Assembly: GCF_910596095.1 (NCBI RefSeq)
Contig: NC_056553.1
Span: forward strand, 22,014,725-22,078,724
Direction: 5' to 3'
Length of the DNA: 64,000 bases
Source of the DNA: Thunnus maccoyii
Taxonomy: Eukaryota > Chordata > Actinopteri > Scombriformes > Scombridae
Shown here: positions 10,772-24,000 of the stretch, one piece after another
Position numbering within the stretch: the first letter of the stretch is position 1
How the letters are laid out: each line of letters begins with the position of its first letter
Notes under the pieces: generated by a model
Database searches by the model: none
The model's input: the letters and a program-made list of their open reading frames with translations, nothing else
Told to the model about the DNA's origin: nothing
Translations under genes and position numbers: made by a program

Positions 10772-12425
10772 GCGCTTTATGTAAAAATTTAATTCGTCAT
10801 TTGCAGACATGAGCTCATGTGAGCCGGCTTTCAGACCAAAAATAGATACGTGAATATGTATGTATGCTGCTGTGCAGACCCTGGCTGTAAAAAGACAACT
10901 GGATAAAGCTTTGGAGACCAGCTCCAGTGCATTCCTATGAAAGTTACTCTGTGGTGAATGAAGCCAGAAAAAGCCACTTCCAACTGTGAAGAAATTATTC
11001 TGATGAAAACATACTGCGCGTGCTCGATGGCCGAGTTGGATAACTTCCGGTCTAGCTCTCTGCTAATTTGAATGGGATAAAATAAAAAATTGTGTGGCTC
11101 TTCTAGACTTTCCAAATGTTATCGGACTGAATGGATCAAATTCTGATAGTGAAACGAGTCTTTTCATGGGGATTGTGACGTTCCAAAAACTGTATCCACC
11201 ATTTTACAGCTGCTCCTTTTCCCATAATTGTATGGGGGGAAAATGCTTTTTGGGCCAGTGTGCATCACGTGATTGACCCTGTTCATGGGGGCTTGTGTGA
11301 ACCTGATGTTAAACTTCTGTGTTGAAGTTACTGTGTAACCGCAGCATGCTGTCAGTATGTGAACACCGTCTACAGTTATCAGAAATATCATGAGAAAATA
11401 ATAAAAGCCGTGTGCATTTAATGACTCAACGGCAGTAGGATATAACACAGTAGGGTATATTTCATCACTATGCAGCATCAAAACGTACTTCCCCTTTTTC
11501 TCTCACTATCAAAAAAAAAAATTAAGAGAGCAAAATGAAGGTCACCATGTCTGCAACAAGCCATCACAAAATGTGACCCTACTGTAGCTGCAATAAGAAG
11601 TTCAACAACAACAACAACAAAAACACACCTTTGAAATAAAATGCAGTTTTCAGTATTTTGTGTCCCCTTTAAAACACTGAATAGCACAATGAATCTACCA
11701 AGGATCAACAAAAGAAATATCTTTAGCATTAAAATTTTTATAATTTTAGTATTCACATTTTAGCTTTTATATTATTTCATTTAAGTAGTCTAAATTTCAC
11801 TTATCCCTCAAATTGCCAAGTCCTTTTTTCAGTTTCCTTTTTCCTTTTGAAATGTAATAATGTCCTGATTATCCCAGTATTTATCATGATAATTGATTTG
11901 CCACTTTCTTCATTCTGAGTGAAATTATCCTCTATATTTACAGAGAATTTAAGTCCTACTGGGTTAAAAAATGCTAACACTGAGAGTATAAGATCAGTTG
12001 TCTGTCTTCACTTCTGCTACAAAAATGATAACAGTTCCGCAGGGGAAATGTATGTGTGAGTAGTCTTCATATTTTTAATGCTACTATGTTCACATTTTTG
12101 TAACACCACACACGATGCTTCAAAAATAAGGTGTAGGCCTTTTTACTGTATAACATTTGCTCTAGGCATGCAGATGTAGTGTAGAGTACAGAGAGGTCGC
12201 CTGTCAGTAGTTCATATGAGTTCATACTGTATAGTTCAGTGAGTCTTGGTGTTATAACGGAGGAAGCACTGGTCACTGAACGAAGCAGTTATACTTTTCT
12301 TCTCCTCTCTTCTCTTGCTGGTGTTCCTCCGCCTTCTTCTCCTCTGCTCCTCCTCCACTCTTCCCTCCTTCTTAAATTCCTGACATTATGCTTCAGTTTG
12401 AAGCAATATTTTATGCTTTTATATG
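10772..12425. other. Non-coding DNA, partly repeat-like
   Basis: No gene supported. The stretch 10840-11290 (CTCTGCTAATTTGAATGG, TCCTTTTCCCATAATTGTATGGGG) resembles dispersed fish repeat material, though inverted ends were not found. A GTT-like triplet tract occurs near 11607-11625 on the minus strand. Confidence 0.4.
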
Positions 12426-12497
12426 GCGATGGTGGTATAGTGGTAAGCATAGCTGCCTTCCAAGCAGTTGACCCGGGTTCGATTCCCGGCCATCGCA
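12426..12497 (+). tRNA. tRNA-Gly(TCC)
   Basis: A 72-nt tRNA. The acceptor stem GCGATGG pairs with CCATCGC, followed by discriminator A. The D arm is TGGTATAGTGGTAAGCA, the anticodon loop is TGCCTTCCAAGCA with anticodon TCC, and the T arm CCGGGTTCGATTCCCGG is perfect. A T-rich run (TTCCTTTTCC) shortly after the 3' end can serve as polymerase III terminator. The paired T-to-A/A-to-T change in the acceptor stem relative to the common vertebrate form (as I recall it) keeps pairing. Confidence 0.96.
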
Positions 12498-15400
12498 TTC
12501 CTTTTCCTTTCAAGCTGTACACATCTGGATTGATGTCTGTGAAGTAGTGCTGCAGACTCCCCACACTCACGCAATTCCGTTTTAAAAGCGCCCACACTCC
12601 TTCTTCTATTTATCATAGTTTGAAAACGAAACGTCTGAGTTTATTGCTTTGTAAACGCAGCTGGAGACATTGTGTACTATCTCTCTGCACAGCAACAAGA
12701 CAGAGAGTATTTGTCTGGCTTGCATAATATAGAGCTCTCATGCGTTCATTGTTGTATAATACATTTTTATTCCCAGCATAACGATGCCCGTCAGGATGGG
12801 TTTGGCGCTTTTACACGCGATCATTACTCATGCAGTGTGCTAAATTTGTTTTCAATTTTGAAAGAACGCCTTTAAGTTTGTTATAAGTTGTTTTCCGTTC
12901 TTGATGTCGTGATTTTAAGTAATGTCAGTGATGTCATCTCATTTTAAATATTGGGACTGCAATTAATCCTTTTGCATTTAATCAGTGATGATGTGCAAAT
13001 ATGCAGTTTGTACTGCCAAGTAATATACTGCTAGGCAACAGGAAAACAAGACAAAACTGAAGAAGAGAAGAGTGTGTACACCAACATTTAACACCTGCCT
13101 TCTTCCTAATACACACTTTTCCCCACAAGGATATGTTGTTATGATCACAAGTCGCTCTTCTCTTTGTCAAATTATCACATTTAGAAAAATAGAAATTCAC
13201 CCTCTCCAGTAGATGGCGCTCTTACTCTGTCATTTTCCTGGAAGAATGACTCACTGTGAAAGTTGCGGAGAGCTTCAAGACTAGACTGATAACACTCCGA
13301 ACATGTGACGCTTTTAGTACGAGGGACAACAAGGTTGAGCAGCATCAAACGATTCACTTAGGTTTCAGTGACACATAACCAGTACATCTTGCCCAAAACT
13401 GAGTAAGAATTGTGAGAAATAACATATAAGATAGCAGTTTCACTTTTGTTTTTACCAGTTTATAGTGAACACTGACACTAAGAGTGTGTATCTGCAGTAG
13501 TCAGTGTTGTTGGGGGACAGCAGAGGCCTTGCATGGTGTTGATGGGTGTTGTTTTGTAGCTCCAAACTCTCATCTTAATGTCTTTTTAACAACAAATCAA
13601 TAAATTAACTATAAATCTCACAATGAAAATATAATTTTATTTCATAACTTCTATCAAGTCAGTTTTTAAATGAGACATTAAAGGATGAATCCACACTAAA
13701 TCGCACAGGGAAGGTGACAGAAACGGGACCCTCTTAATGTGCAGAGTGGGTTTGATGATTACCTTTTTTACAAAGGTTTAAGTAAGAGTTGAGCTCACGT
13801 GCAAAAGTTCATATGGTAGACAACAAAGCCAGCATGAAGACTGTTTCCCATTTTTGGACAATTAACTGGTATATAATAACACCTGTGTTCATACTTTCTA
13901 GTGTGGTGATTTACTCACTGTATCACTAACTGACCACCCAACATCAGCCACCATGTTTTTACTTATATCCTTTTTTATATTCCCAAAATCACCGACTTCA
14001 CTCACTTCACTATTCTATATTCTAGCCACAATTCCCCAAAAATGGTCTTTTTCCCCCAAGCTGAATTAATCAGTTATTCCAAACTGACAATTATCTGTAC
14101 TCATAGTGAGCTTTTCTCCATGTCTGTCTCGACTGCTCCAGGATTATATTGGTATTAATGCTTGCTAGGCTCTTCTGTGACAATGCCTGGACAATTCCAT
14201 TATTCCACTGTTCAACAGATTTTGTCATTTCATGTGCTATTCTTAAAGCTAAATTTAACTTATTATATATAATACATATGAATTACAGCTCAGTATGTTC
14301 AGAATGTAAGCAATTAGAAAATAGTTTAAATATAATGGGTTCTTTTTATTCAGTCCATGGCCATTAAGCTACTGTACCCCAACTCTACAACTCAGCAGTG
14401 CACAGGGAAAAGGATGTCTATCAATCCCACTGATATCTTTAATAAGAGTGCACTTGTTGTTGAAGTAGAAACAATACAAGTTTCTGATCAGACAATACAA
14501 CACAATAGCAATAACTGTCAACATTCATCTGGACTACTTTGTAAAATATAGTTGTGTGGAATTAACTGTACATCAAATTTAAATTTAAAGCTAAATCAAA
14601 GGTCCAGTTCCATGTTGAGTGTCAGCATGATTCATATTTCAATGCTCTCAGAGGGCTGGGATGGAGCCAGGAGCAGCAGGAAATGCTGTCATTAATCTTT
14701 TGAGGGTCTCACGACATCTATCATAATTTCATCTCCAAACCGTATTATGTACTGTACACGGGTTCATTTAACCTATTAGCTGATGTAAAACACAATAGAT
14801 GGGAATTATTTTCACTGAGATAGATCACTTTAGGATAAAAGTGGATCTTATGACTAAACATAGTAGCTCTACACTGACATGAGTGATTCTTGTTTCTCTC
14901 AGCAGGCATACGTCAGACTGTCGGTATGTATCCTCTGGTCAGGGCAGTCAGTGTTTCTGCATATTTTCATGCAGGAATTCTTCCCACCTCTTCTCTGAGA
15001 ACTCATCTGTATTGCCAACTGGAACAGGAGGATAATAGCACTGATGCTGTACTGACTCCATGCCATGGCTAAGTATGACCTAGACCCATTTCAACACACC
15101 TCTGCTCATCTTAATAATTTTTTTTGTTTGTACCGACATCCTTGTTTATCCACTTTTTCTCTGTCCTTTTCCGTTTATATTATATTTGCATTATGATGGT
15201 AGTACATACATGGTTTCTTTTTCTATGACAGGAAGTAGATATCTGCCTCATACACACACCATACCCACACATGAATTTCTGCACATCAATCCCACCTTGT
15301 ACATATTCCCTATCCTCTGTCCAGTCTGTGTAATGTAAATGTCTCACGTATGTTTGTTCTGTCACCTCTATGTTAAATCCTTTGTTATGTTTTGTCTTGC

Positions 15401-15740
15401 TTCAAAGAATTATCTGTGGTCCACTGAGTATCATACTAAGTAACATTTGGGAACTTTGACTTCTTTATTTAAAAGGAAAAAAACACGTGGTTATATTTTG
15501 GAGAGCGAATCATAAAAGAAGTAGCATGTCGATATCAGCAACAAAACTTGTGTATCCTTGCAACAGTATTGAAATTTTTCACCCAGCCCTAGTTATGACA
15601 CACATAAACCATACTTTCCCACCAACAATCTAAGCAGTAGCACTTATTAGGTCTATAACAGTTCAATGTTGGTCTTTGCATGGTATCATGTATAATACAA
15701 TGAAAGCAAAATAAGAGACAAAAGGTTTCATGCAAAGACT
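12498..15740. other. Non-coding stretch between tRNA-Gly and the jcad 3' end
   Basis: About 3.2 kb of AT-rich DNA with only short open frames, no splice-paired exons and no clear transposon ends. It lies beyond the predicted poly(A) site of the minus-strand gene. Confidence 0.5.
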
Positions 15741-18008
15741 TTTATTTATGAATACTCTGCAGTACTGTACAATAGCACACACTTGTCTCTATTTATGATC
15801 ATTCTCAACGATCATTTCAAATATAGACAAATATTGTGCCTTCAAAAACAGTTCCCTTTTCACAATAATCTAAAAATACCTTGTTCTGTTTTAAATATGT
15901 AGCATAACTTCTGAAAATAAAATATACATTATATGAAATATAACAGTTGTTTATTGGATAGACTATATAGTACCAAATGCAATTATATGCAAATACACCT
16001 TCTCTGTGACTTCTTACGCATTTCATGCACAAAAAAAGAAAAAAAAAGATGCTGCGCATACAAAAGAAGCTGTACATACTTCTGTATGAAAATAGAAAAT
16101 ATCAAAGCAAGATGTGCACCAATAGTCTATATGTTACAAAGAACTTGCAGTACAAAAAGACCTACGAGAATGACCAGATAACACATTACCTGGAACACAG
16201 AGGTACAGGGACTGGGTTGATAACAGGACAAAAACAAAACTTGCGAGGAGCTTCCACTGATGAACTCGTGTCAGAGCTGCTTCCTCACAAGTCTATAACT
16301 GGATCCAACGGCTTCAACGTCACATACAGCTGGATCAAACAGGGCTTACAGACAACAGCAACAGTCTTGCAGGTGACAGGGTCAAACAAGCAAACCAGAA
16401 GTTGCAGTTTTAGCTTTGAATTTTGGTATTAAACCCAGTAAATGTTGATGTCCAATGCATAGCATAAAGTTTGGTTTGGTATGATTTTAAATTTCTTGTA
16501 TTGCTACCCCATAAGTAAAGTGAGTGTAAACCAATTGCCAGTTATGCCCACAACTTATAAAGCACTGATATGTCAACATTAAATTACTGAACATGTTCAG
16601 ATACTGTGATTAGTATTCCAACAGCAATGTTCTGTACAGCATCAATATTAAGCATATTTAGCTTAATATTCAATATTATTGCCAAAACAACTCCAAATGT
16701 TTCTCATTAAAGTAAAATGAATTACTGATGTTCAGTTTAAATGAGTTAAATTAGAATACTGAATGTGTTACACACAAATGAAGTTCTCCACAGAAACAGT
16801 GTGTACAAGGCACACTGAGATCAATATAGCTACATCTATCACTTCCTGCAAAAAAGCACTTCTGAAATCACACACAAACTAAGATGTGAACAAAGCAAAC
16901 CACACGGTTAAATATAGACTTCTGTTAATGCCACAAAATATAGATTTTCTTCTTGAACAGTATGAGGATTAACAAAAATAACACTCAAATCAGACATTTC
17001 TGATACACGCTGCGATTGCTGATGCTGAGACTGACGGCACTGGAGAACAGGGAGGGTGCGAACATGAATCCCACCGGGTGTAATCTCTGAGTACTTGAGG
17101 AGATTATCAGGTGCTCACTGGTAACATAAAGCCAATCATCTCAGCAGTGCCAATCTAACACTTGTACCAAAAGAAAGAGCTTTAAAGCAGACATTTAAAT
17201 GAGATCAGCTCCTTGAAAAGGAGACTTACTACTCAAATCATGTCACAAACGCCCTGTGTACGACGACTATATTGCTCTTGAGTGAAACTATTCAAGGACC
17301 ACAGTGTTTCTCATTGCAATCCAGGCTCTCTGAGTACATTCTATATCACACAAGTATAAGAATAAAGAGCAGGGGGTTTCATTATTAGTAATACACCCAA
17401 AGACTACACTTCCAAAAATCTAGTCTTTTCTTAACATAGATAAGAAAATATACATTTCTTCAGCAATTAAATGTCTTAAATTGTTTTTTTAATACTCTTA
17501 ATAAAATCTTATACCTCTTTCTTATTTACATTTGGTGTAGGTTAATACTGATTGTAATGCAATACTGTTGCCTTCTTTTGTATTTTTTCTGTTACATTTC
17601 ATTTGTTTGAAGAGCAGAAGCACTTTTACATTCATATTTCAACACCAAAGCTCAGCAAGGAGCCCAAGTGCAGACGGGAATAATGACATGCATTTTTCCA
17701 AGAGCAAAATAAGACAACTTCAAAAGGAGGAAGTCTGCTTGCTTGAGCAAATAAACTTTTGAGAGGTGGACGGAATGGAAGGACGAGGTTGAGAAGGCCT
17801 GGAGAATTGGCACCAGCGGCACCTTTATTTGGCTGTAAAAATGCTCCCGCAGCACCAGGACAGTCAGTTTTGTGAGGAGTAATGTGTAACAATATTGGAA
17901 AGGTCACAGCTGACTAAGCTATGAGATGAGATGAAAGCCTTTGTTGTTGGAAAAAGCTGTTAACTCGAGACAGACAGATTTCCACAGTGGTGAAGGCAGA
18001 GTCAGAGG
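15725..18008 (-). other. jcad: Predicted jcad 3' UTR
   Basis: The ~2.3 kb between the jcad stop codon and the candidate poly(A) signal lacks coding frames longer than ~135 codons, and those present have no family resemblance. Low repeat content is in keeping with a long 3' UTR. The extent is inferred from poly(A) hexamers only. Confidence 0.45.
15741..15746 (-). terminator. jcad: Candidate jcad poly(A) signal
   Basis: Read on the minus strand, AATAAA lies here (plus strand TTTATT within GACTTTTATTTATG). It is about 2.27 kb past the jcad stop codon, giving a plausible cleavage point near 15720-15730. Another AATAAA on the same strand at 15952-15957 is an alternative. Neither can be confirmed without transcript ends. 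Confidence 0.45.
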
Positions 18009-18043
18009 TTACACTCTCTCCACTCGACTGGGGTCGTAGGAGT
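18009..18043 (-). CDS. jcad: jcad coding exon 4 (35-nt terminal coding part)
   Basis: The acceptor CTTTTCTCATCAG precedes 35 coding bases that complete a split Asp codon (G from exon 3 plus AC) and read DSYDPSRVERV, then TAA at 18011-18009. It is too short for ordinary ORF detection. It is supported by exact phase and by agreement with the C terminus I recall for JCAD. The last residues end in a hydrophobic Val, which could suit PDZ binding, but this is inference. Confidence 0.9.
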
Positions 18044-21000
18044 CTGATGAGAAAAGAGAGGAAAGAAAAGATGAGACAACACAATTGAAAACAAGTCAGA
18101 ATGATTGTATTTTCCCACAGAAGTGTGGAAACTAAAGGAACAGATCAACATTTTGGGAAATACATTTATTTGCTGTCTTTCCTGTAGTGAGATGAGAAGA
18201 TTTATATTAATCTCATTTTTGTGTGTTAAGTATGAAACTGATGATGGAGAATTGGTTAGTCTAGCTTAAAGGTGCAGTTTGTAGAATTTAGTGGCATCTA
18301 GCGGAACAGACTTGGCAGAGATGGAATATAATATTCATAAGTCTGCTTTAATTAGTGTAAAATCCCATGAAAATAAGAATCGTTGTGTTTTCATTACCTT
18401 ACAACGAGCCCTTTATATCTACATAGGAAGAGGGTCCTCTTCCATGGAGGCCGCCATGTTGCACCACCATGTTTCTACAGTAGCCCAGAACAGACTAACC
18501 AAACACTGGCTCTAGAGAGGGCCTTTCACGTTTTTTGCGAGTTTCATGGCCACTGTAGGTTCTCCTACACACTTGGAAGGGGAAGGGGAGGGGAAAGGGT
18601 ATTCGGTTGGTTGCAATCTGCAACCTCATTGCTAGATGCTACTAAATCCTACACACTGGTCCTTTAAGTCTTAATAAAGACTAAAGGCAGGGGGAAAGAG
18701 CTAGCCTGGCTCGATCTAAGTGAGAAAATAAGCCTGACAACATGATGCATCTCATTTGTTTCATCTGTACACAGAAAGAAATGTAAGAACTATAATTTGT
18801 GGGTTTAGCTGGGTTACGTGCTGCAACTATTTCTTGATGAAAAACAGCTGGGTCCAGTGACTGTGCTCATCATCCAGAAATCTTGTCATTATTGTGAGAT
18901 TGCCAGGTTTTGTACCATCATATCATAAGAGAGATGAAAACTCTTGGGTCCACCAAGTTAAATCTAATGCTTATGAAGACCCTTTTAATACCACATAGAA
19001 GGCAATTTAATACCTGTTTCACAACCATGCTAGCTTAAGTTTGAAAGTATGATAGAAAACCAGCAGGGACAATATTGCTTAGGATAGTCATTTCCCACTG
19101 CGTCCTGTCTTTATGCTAATGTTCGGCTAATCAAGTCTTGACTCCAGCTTCATACTTAACACACAGACATGACACCAGTATCAATCTTATCATCTTACTC
19201 TCCGAGGAAAAAAACAAACAAGAGGTGAACTATTCCAACAGAATAACAATCAACAATGCACCTATATATACAGTGGCTAATATCCATATATTGAACTATA
19301 GTACAACATAAACATATAAAATGGTTTCTCTTAATACTCTCACACTCACCTGAGACAGAGAGCATCTCCTCATCCTCCATATTTGAGGGGCCACAGGTCC
19401 CAGTGCTGAAGCTCAGTGGCAGGGTTATTTCTCTCTTGGGAACACTGCGAGGTTTAGGAAGCAGAGGAGGCTTTTGGAGCCTGGTGCGCTGCTTTGGTTT
19501 GGGAAACTTTTCTCCCTCAGCGTCTTGTGTTGCCTCAGCTCTGCTGACTTCTGCTGCATTCTGTCCATCTCTCACCTCCACAGGCTTTTCTTTGTCATCT
19601 TCCAAAATTTCCAACTCCACCTCTCTATCTAGCTCTTCTGTTTTTAATTCAACATCTTCTCTACTACCTTCCTTTTCTACCTTTAGTGCAATCTCAACAT
19701 TAACCTCTTCTGTCTCCTCTTCTTGTCTTTGTTCTCCCTTGCAAATCCCTTCATTCTCTTCTTTAGGTTCACAATCTTCTTCAGGATCTCCCATCTTGTC
19801 ATGTATTTCATGTGCATTCTCATGTTCATCTGGATGTTCATCTGGATTTTCCTCCTCCTTTCTTTCTCCTTTTTCTGCTTTCTTGTCCTCTTCGTCCTCT
19901 TGTTTCTCCACAACCTCCCCCTTTGTCTCTTCCTGAACCTCACTCTCCTCTCTGTCGCCATCTCTCTCTTCAGAATCAACTTCTCCTTCGGACTCTGAGC
20001 CTTTGAGGCTGAGGCGTCTTATTCGAGACACTGAGTCCAGCTCTTTCAGACGGGCCATTCTGTCTGGGGTTGACCTGCCCAGAGATGTAGCAGATGAAGA
20101 AGCAGAAGAACTTAGCTTATCTTGCAGGGATTCGATTAGTTTGCATGTTCCACCACGCCCCTTCTTTTCTCCAGTGCACATGCTCAGTGCTAGCTTCTCA
20201 TCGGGGGAAACAGGCAGGGACAGGGGAAGCTTACTGGGTGGGAACTCAGGCAGGTCCAGTACTGCTGCTGACTGAGTCTCAGTATCTTGGTTGTCTTCAC
20301 CATCGTGGCTGTTGCTGTGCTTTTGTCTGTCATCTTCTTCCTGGTCCAAACCTGATCCTGTCTCCTTTACCTCCTCTGTCTCTGCTCCCTGGACAATCAG
20401 GGAGTCCTCTTTGACTTGCTCACACATTCCTATCACCTGCTGTGTCTCTCCACCTTGACTTTGTAGTTTCTCAGCTACACTTGTGACCGTATCATCCTGG
20501 TTGTCCTCTGACTGTTTGTCAGCCACACCCAAGGCCTCCACTGGAACAGCTATACCTAAGATTCTGGCAGCCCTCTGCTCAATGGACTCATTTTCAGGGA
20601 TGCCCTTTGCGCATTTGACCTCGTACAGCTTGCTGAGGTCCTCTGCAGGTAAAGCATTGGCCTTCTCCTGAATCAGTAAGTTCTCCAGGTGCTTATCAGC
20701 TATTGTTGACTCATTCTTATAGGTCAGAGGCTCAGAGATGCTATATCTCTCATCGCCATCACCGCCCTCAAACACAAAGGAAACCTCCCTTCTCAACCTG
20801 GTGACATGTGGGGAACCTTCACTCTTAGGTGATCTGTTGCTTTCACTCCTGGTCCTACAGATACTCAAACTGAGCTCACCCCTGAATTGTGGCATGTCGT
20901 CCGATTGAGCTTTTCTCTCAGTCTCCCCTTCAGCCTTAAGCTCTTGATTCAAATTGTGCTTGGGGCTACCACTTTTTTTAACAAGTGCTGTCCTGCTCTC

Positions 21001-24000
21001 CCATGAGAGCTGTAATGACTGACTAAGCTCCTTGTGATCGAGTGGAGATGGGACAGACAGTGAGCGCTGCATTGGCTCCCCGGGACCACCAGGAGTCTCT
21101 GTATAGACTGTTAGTCCCACATCCCTCAGCAAGGACTCTTGAGGGACTGGGATGTCCTGTCTATAGAGCCGGTTTGATTCACTGTGCGGGGACAGTGAGG
21201 ACAGGAGGCAATTGTCTCTTGGGCCTGGGCAGGGGATTATGGATACCTCATTTGTCGATGGTAGGTTGTTTGTCTGTGGCCTGGAGAAAGCACTTCTCAT
21301 TACCATGGAGTCTAGATCAGCAGTAGAAGCGAAAGACTTTGATCTGACTTTGATGTTGTTGGGTTTTTCCATGTGCATGGGTGGAAGACTGATTGCTTCC
21401 CTGCCTGGTTCTGGACCAGCAGTGAAATGTGCTCCTGATTTAAACCGGTCTAATTTCATCTTCACCCCATCTAAATCATCAATGCACTGACCCACATTGG
21501 GTCTCCTGCTGATGGTGTCTTCCATCTCCTTATTAATGCTCTCCAGTTCACCAATGGCATCACAGGGTCGTCGGTTTACTGGCTTTAAGAGAAACTGACC
21601 AAAGACCACTTGCTCTGCACTCTCTGGGGGACTGGAGTTGCTCTTCCTGGGAGAGGATGGCTGCAGGTCTCCTTGATCCCGGTCCTTGAATGGAGAGGAT
21701 GGATCTTGTAAGGGTTGCAGCAACGGCGGTTGTGTTGGGCTGAGGCTGAGACGGGAAAAGGCGCTGTTGCTGGAGGGATGAAGGTTTTTCTGGCCAGTCA
21801 TGGGGTACCCATAAGAGGAGCTACTGTCTGCCCCCATACCACTGTCTGTGGTTGTACTTGAGGCAGACTGAACAGGCTCTTGTACTCCAGGAGGGCTCTG
21901 GGGTTCTGGACTTTTCACCACTGTCAAAGGTGAGCCAGTCTGAGTTTCCTGGTTACGATATTGGTTTCCAGGCCAGGACCCAGCATAGCACAACTCTTTG
22001 TCTTCATTAGCTTGAAGTGCCCAGGCATCTATAATCTCCTTCCTTAGAGGAGCCCTCTTGTAATTCCTCATGGAAGATGTGCTGCTGGTGTGAAAGTGAT
22101 AGTGGGGTTTGATGGGCATCTCGTTCACAGACTTGCTTCGCAGGTTCTGGGTCTCTTTGAGGCCTACAGCAAAAGTGTCTGTGTTGGTGACAGTCAGGCT
22201 TGGTATTGTCTCATTGTTGTTCTGATCTGCTGCTGAGTCTTTGTTAATGTTAGTCGGTGTGTGAACGGGGACAGACACAAGGCAGAAGATGGTCTCACTC
22301 ACTCTTCTCTTGGTGTTCCTGTTGTTCTCTGGCCCTGATTCTGGGACAATTTTCTTTACTTGAGTGATGGTTTCTGCAAAGACCTGATCTGAGCTGGACC
22401 CCTGGCGAGATGATGTTTTTGTTAATGGAACCTGGAAGGCCGAAGAGGGTGATGGAGGAGGACGTTGGTTTTTGGGATATCTGTTGTTGCAGTTTTGGTC
22501 AGTTGCTGGGAAGTTATCGACAGTCTCTTTGTGCAAATTGCTGTGCCACCTGTTATTGTCATTGTCGAAGTCGCTAGAAGACGTCTGGTTGGCATCACCG
22601 GCCAGTTTGGCAGCGATGAATGGCCCCAATGGCGGGGGCAAAAAGGCACTGTCGTCGGATACAGGCTCCGACACGGTGACGCTGGGAAGCTCGTTGCGGA
22701 TGTGGCGGATCTTGTCAGCGTCTGTAAGAGAATTACCACCCAGGGCTGAGGAAATGTGGCGGATGCGGGGGTCATCAAAGGGGATATATTGGACCCCTCC
22801 ACCAGGGCGCTCCTGGGTAGTATACACAGGATAAAGCTGCTTCTGGCTGGACATGCTTCTCTCTCTCTGGGGATCAGGCCAGGAACCTGCTGGATGTCTG
22901 GTGAACCAGTGAGATCCATCTGGAGCCACCTGTATCTGCTGGTATAAATCCCCTCTGTACCTAGGAGTAGAACAACACAGTTGCAATTTATCTACATGAC
23001 AACGAGTTAAGAAGACATACTGTATAGGATTAAAATAGGAGAGCAAAGGATATCAGAATAAATAAAGTGATATTAACCAACCTAATTATATTGCTCTCCT
23101 CCAATGTTCGCTTGGTGAGTTTACAGTTACTTTCACAAAGGTGTACTGAAGTGAAATGGCACTCCATTTCAGAGTACAACATAGAATATATCTTCATTGC
23201 ACTGGACAGTTACATTTGCAAACATCAACAGATATCACCAGAGACCATAGAAAAAACACTGATCTCGAAAAGATTTGAGAATCTTCATTATCAGTGCATA
23301 AGATAAAATCCATTTGAGGAGATCTATCTGGATCTGGCTTGGGTCTTACATATATTACGTAGTCTCATTGCTAATGTACTGTAGGTGTAACATGACATAA
23401 GGGGCTGTACCATCTCTGGATACGCACACTAAGTGAATTTTCCTACAGCAAAATAAAATTTCTATGCTGAAATTCAATGATAATCTCCCCTTAAAGGTTT
23501 CTTTAAAGGTTTGGTATATGTGGATAATATATTTGGCTCTCAACAATTTATTTCTGTATTCTGCAACTCTCAGAGCTATACATTTCTTAACTAATATACA
23601 GATTTTGTCTACCCTTGACTACATCAATTAAAGAAATGTCTTTTAAATAAGGGCAAGGCTCAGCTGTCAGAGATGAAAAATTCAAGCCAAACACTAATAA
23701 ACATTACAAATATCTTATTTTACTGATGAATTACCCATAACTTAGGTACCCTTGTAAATAGAGCAATTTACCTGTAGTCAACAGCAATTTCACCATATCC
23801 CCGGTGCCCCCCTCCCATCATAGGGGCTCTCTTATATGATGGGGGAGGGATGTATCCTGGAGGTCCAGAGTCCTGTGCAAAATAGTCCAGTTGCGTGTCA
23901 CCTGTCCTTGATAAGGGAAGTGGTGTTCTATCCCTGGCCTGGGGAACAGCTGAGTCTCTCCCAGACAACACCTCACAGCTTCCCCTGATCTGCTGGTGCA

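Larger units (their letters stand above)
18044..19349 (-). other. jcad: jcad last intron, hosting nested transposons
   Basis: GT-AG intron of 1306 bp (donor CTCAG|GTGAGT). If retained, the frame would continue for about 50 codons after residue 1647 to a stop at about 19195, giving a different tail without DSYDPSRVERV. Most of the intron is transposon sequence. Confidence 0.85.

Noticed and set aside
11023..11060. tRNA-like motif GATGGCCGAGTTGGATAAC
   Set aside because: Only a partial A-box resemblance; no anticodon arm, B box or acceptor pairing follows.
19403..20414. Plus-strand open frames opposite jcad exon 3 (rich in Ser, Phe, Leu)
   Set aside because: Mirror images of Glu/Lys-rich codons on the true coding strand.
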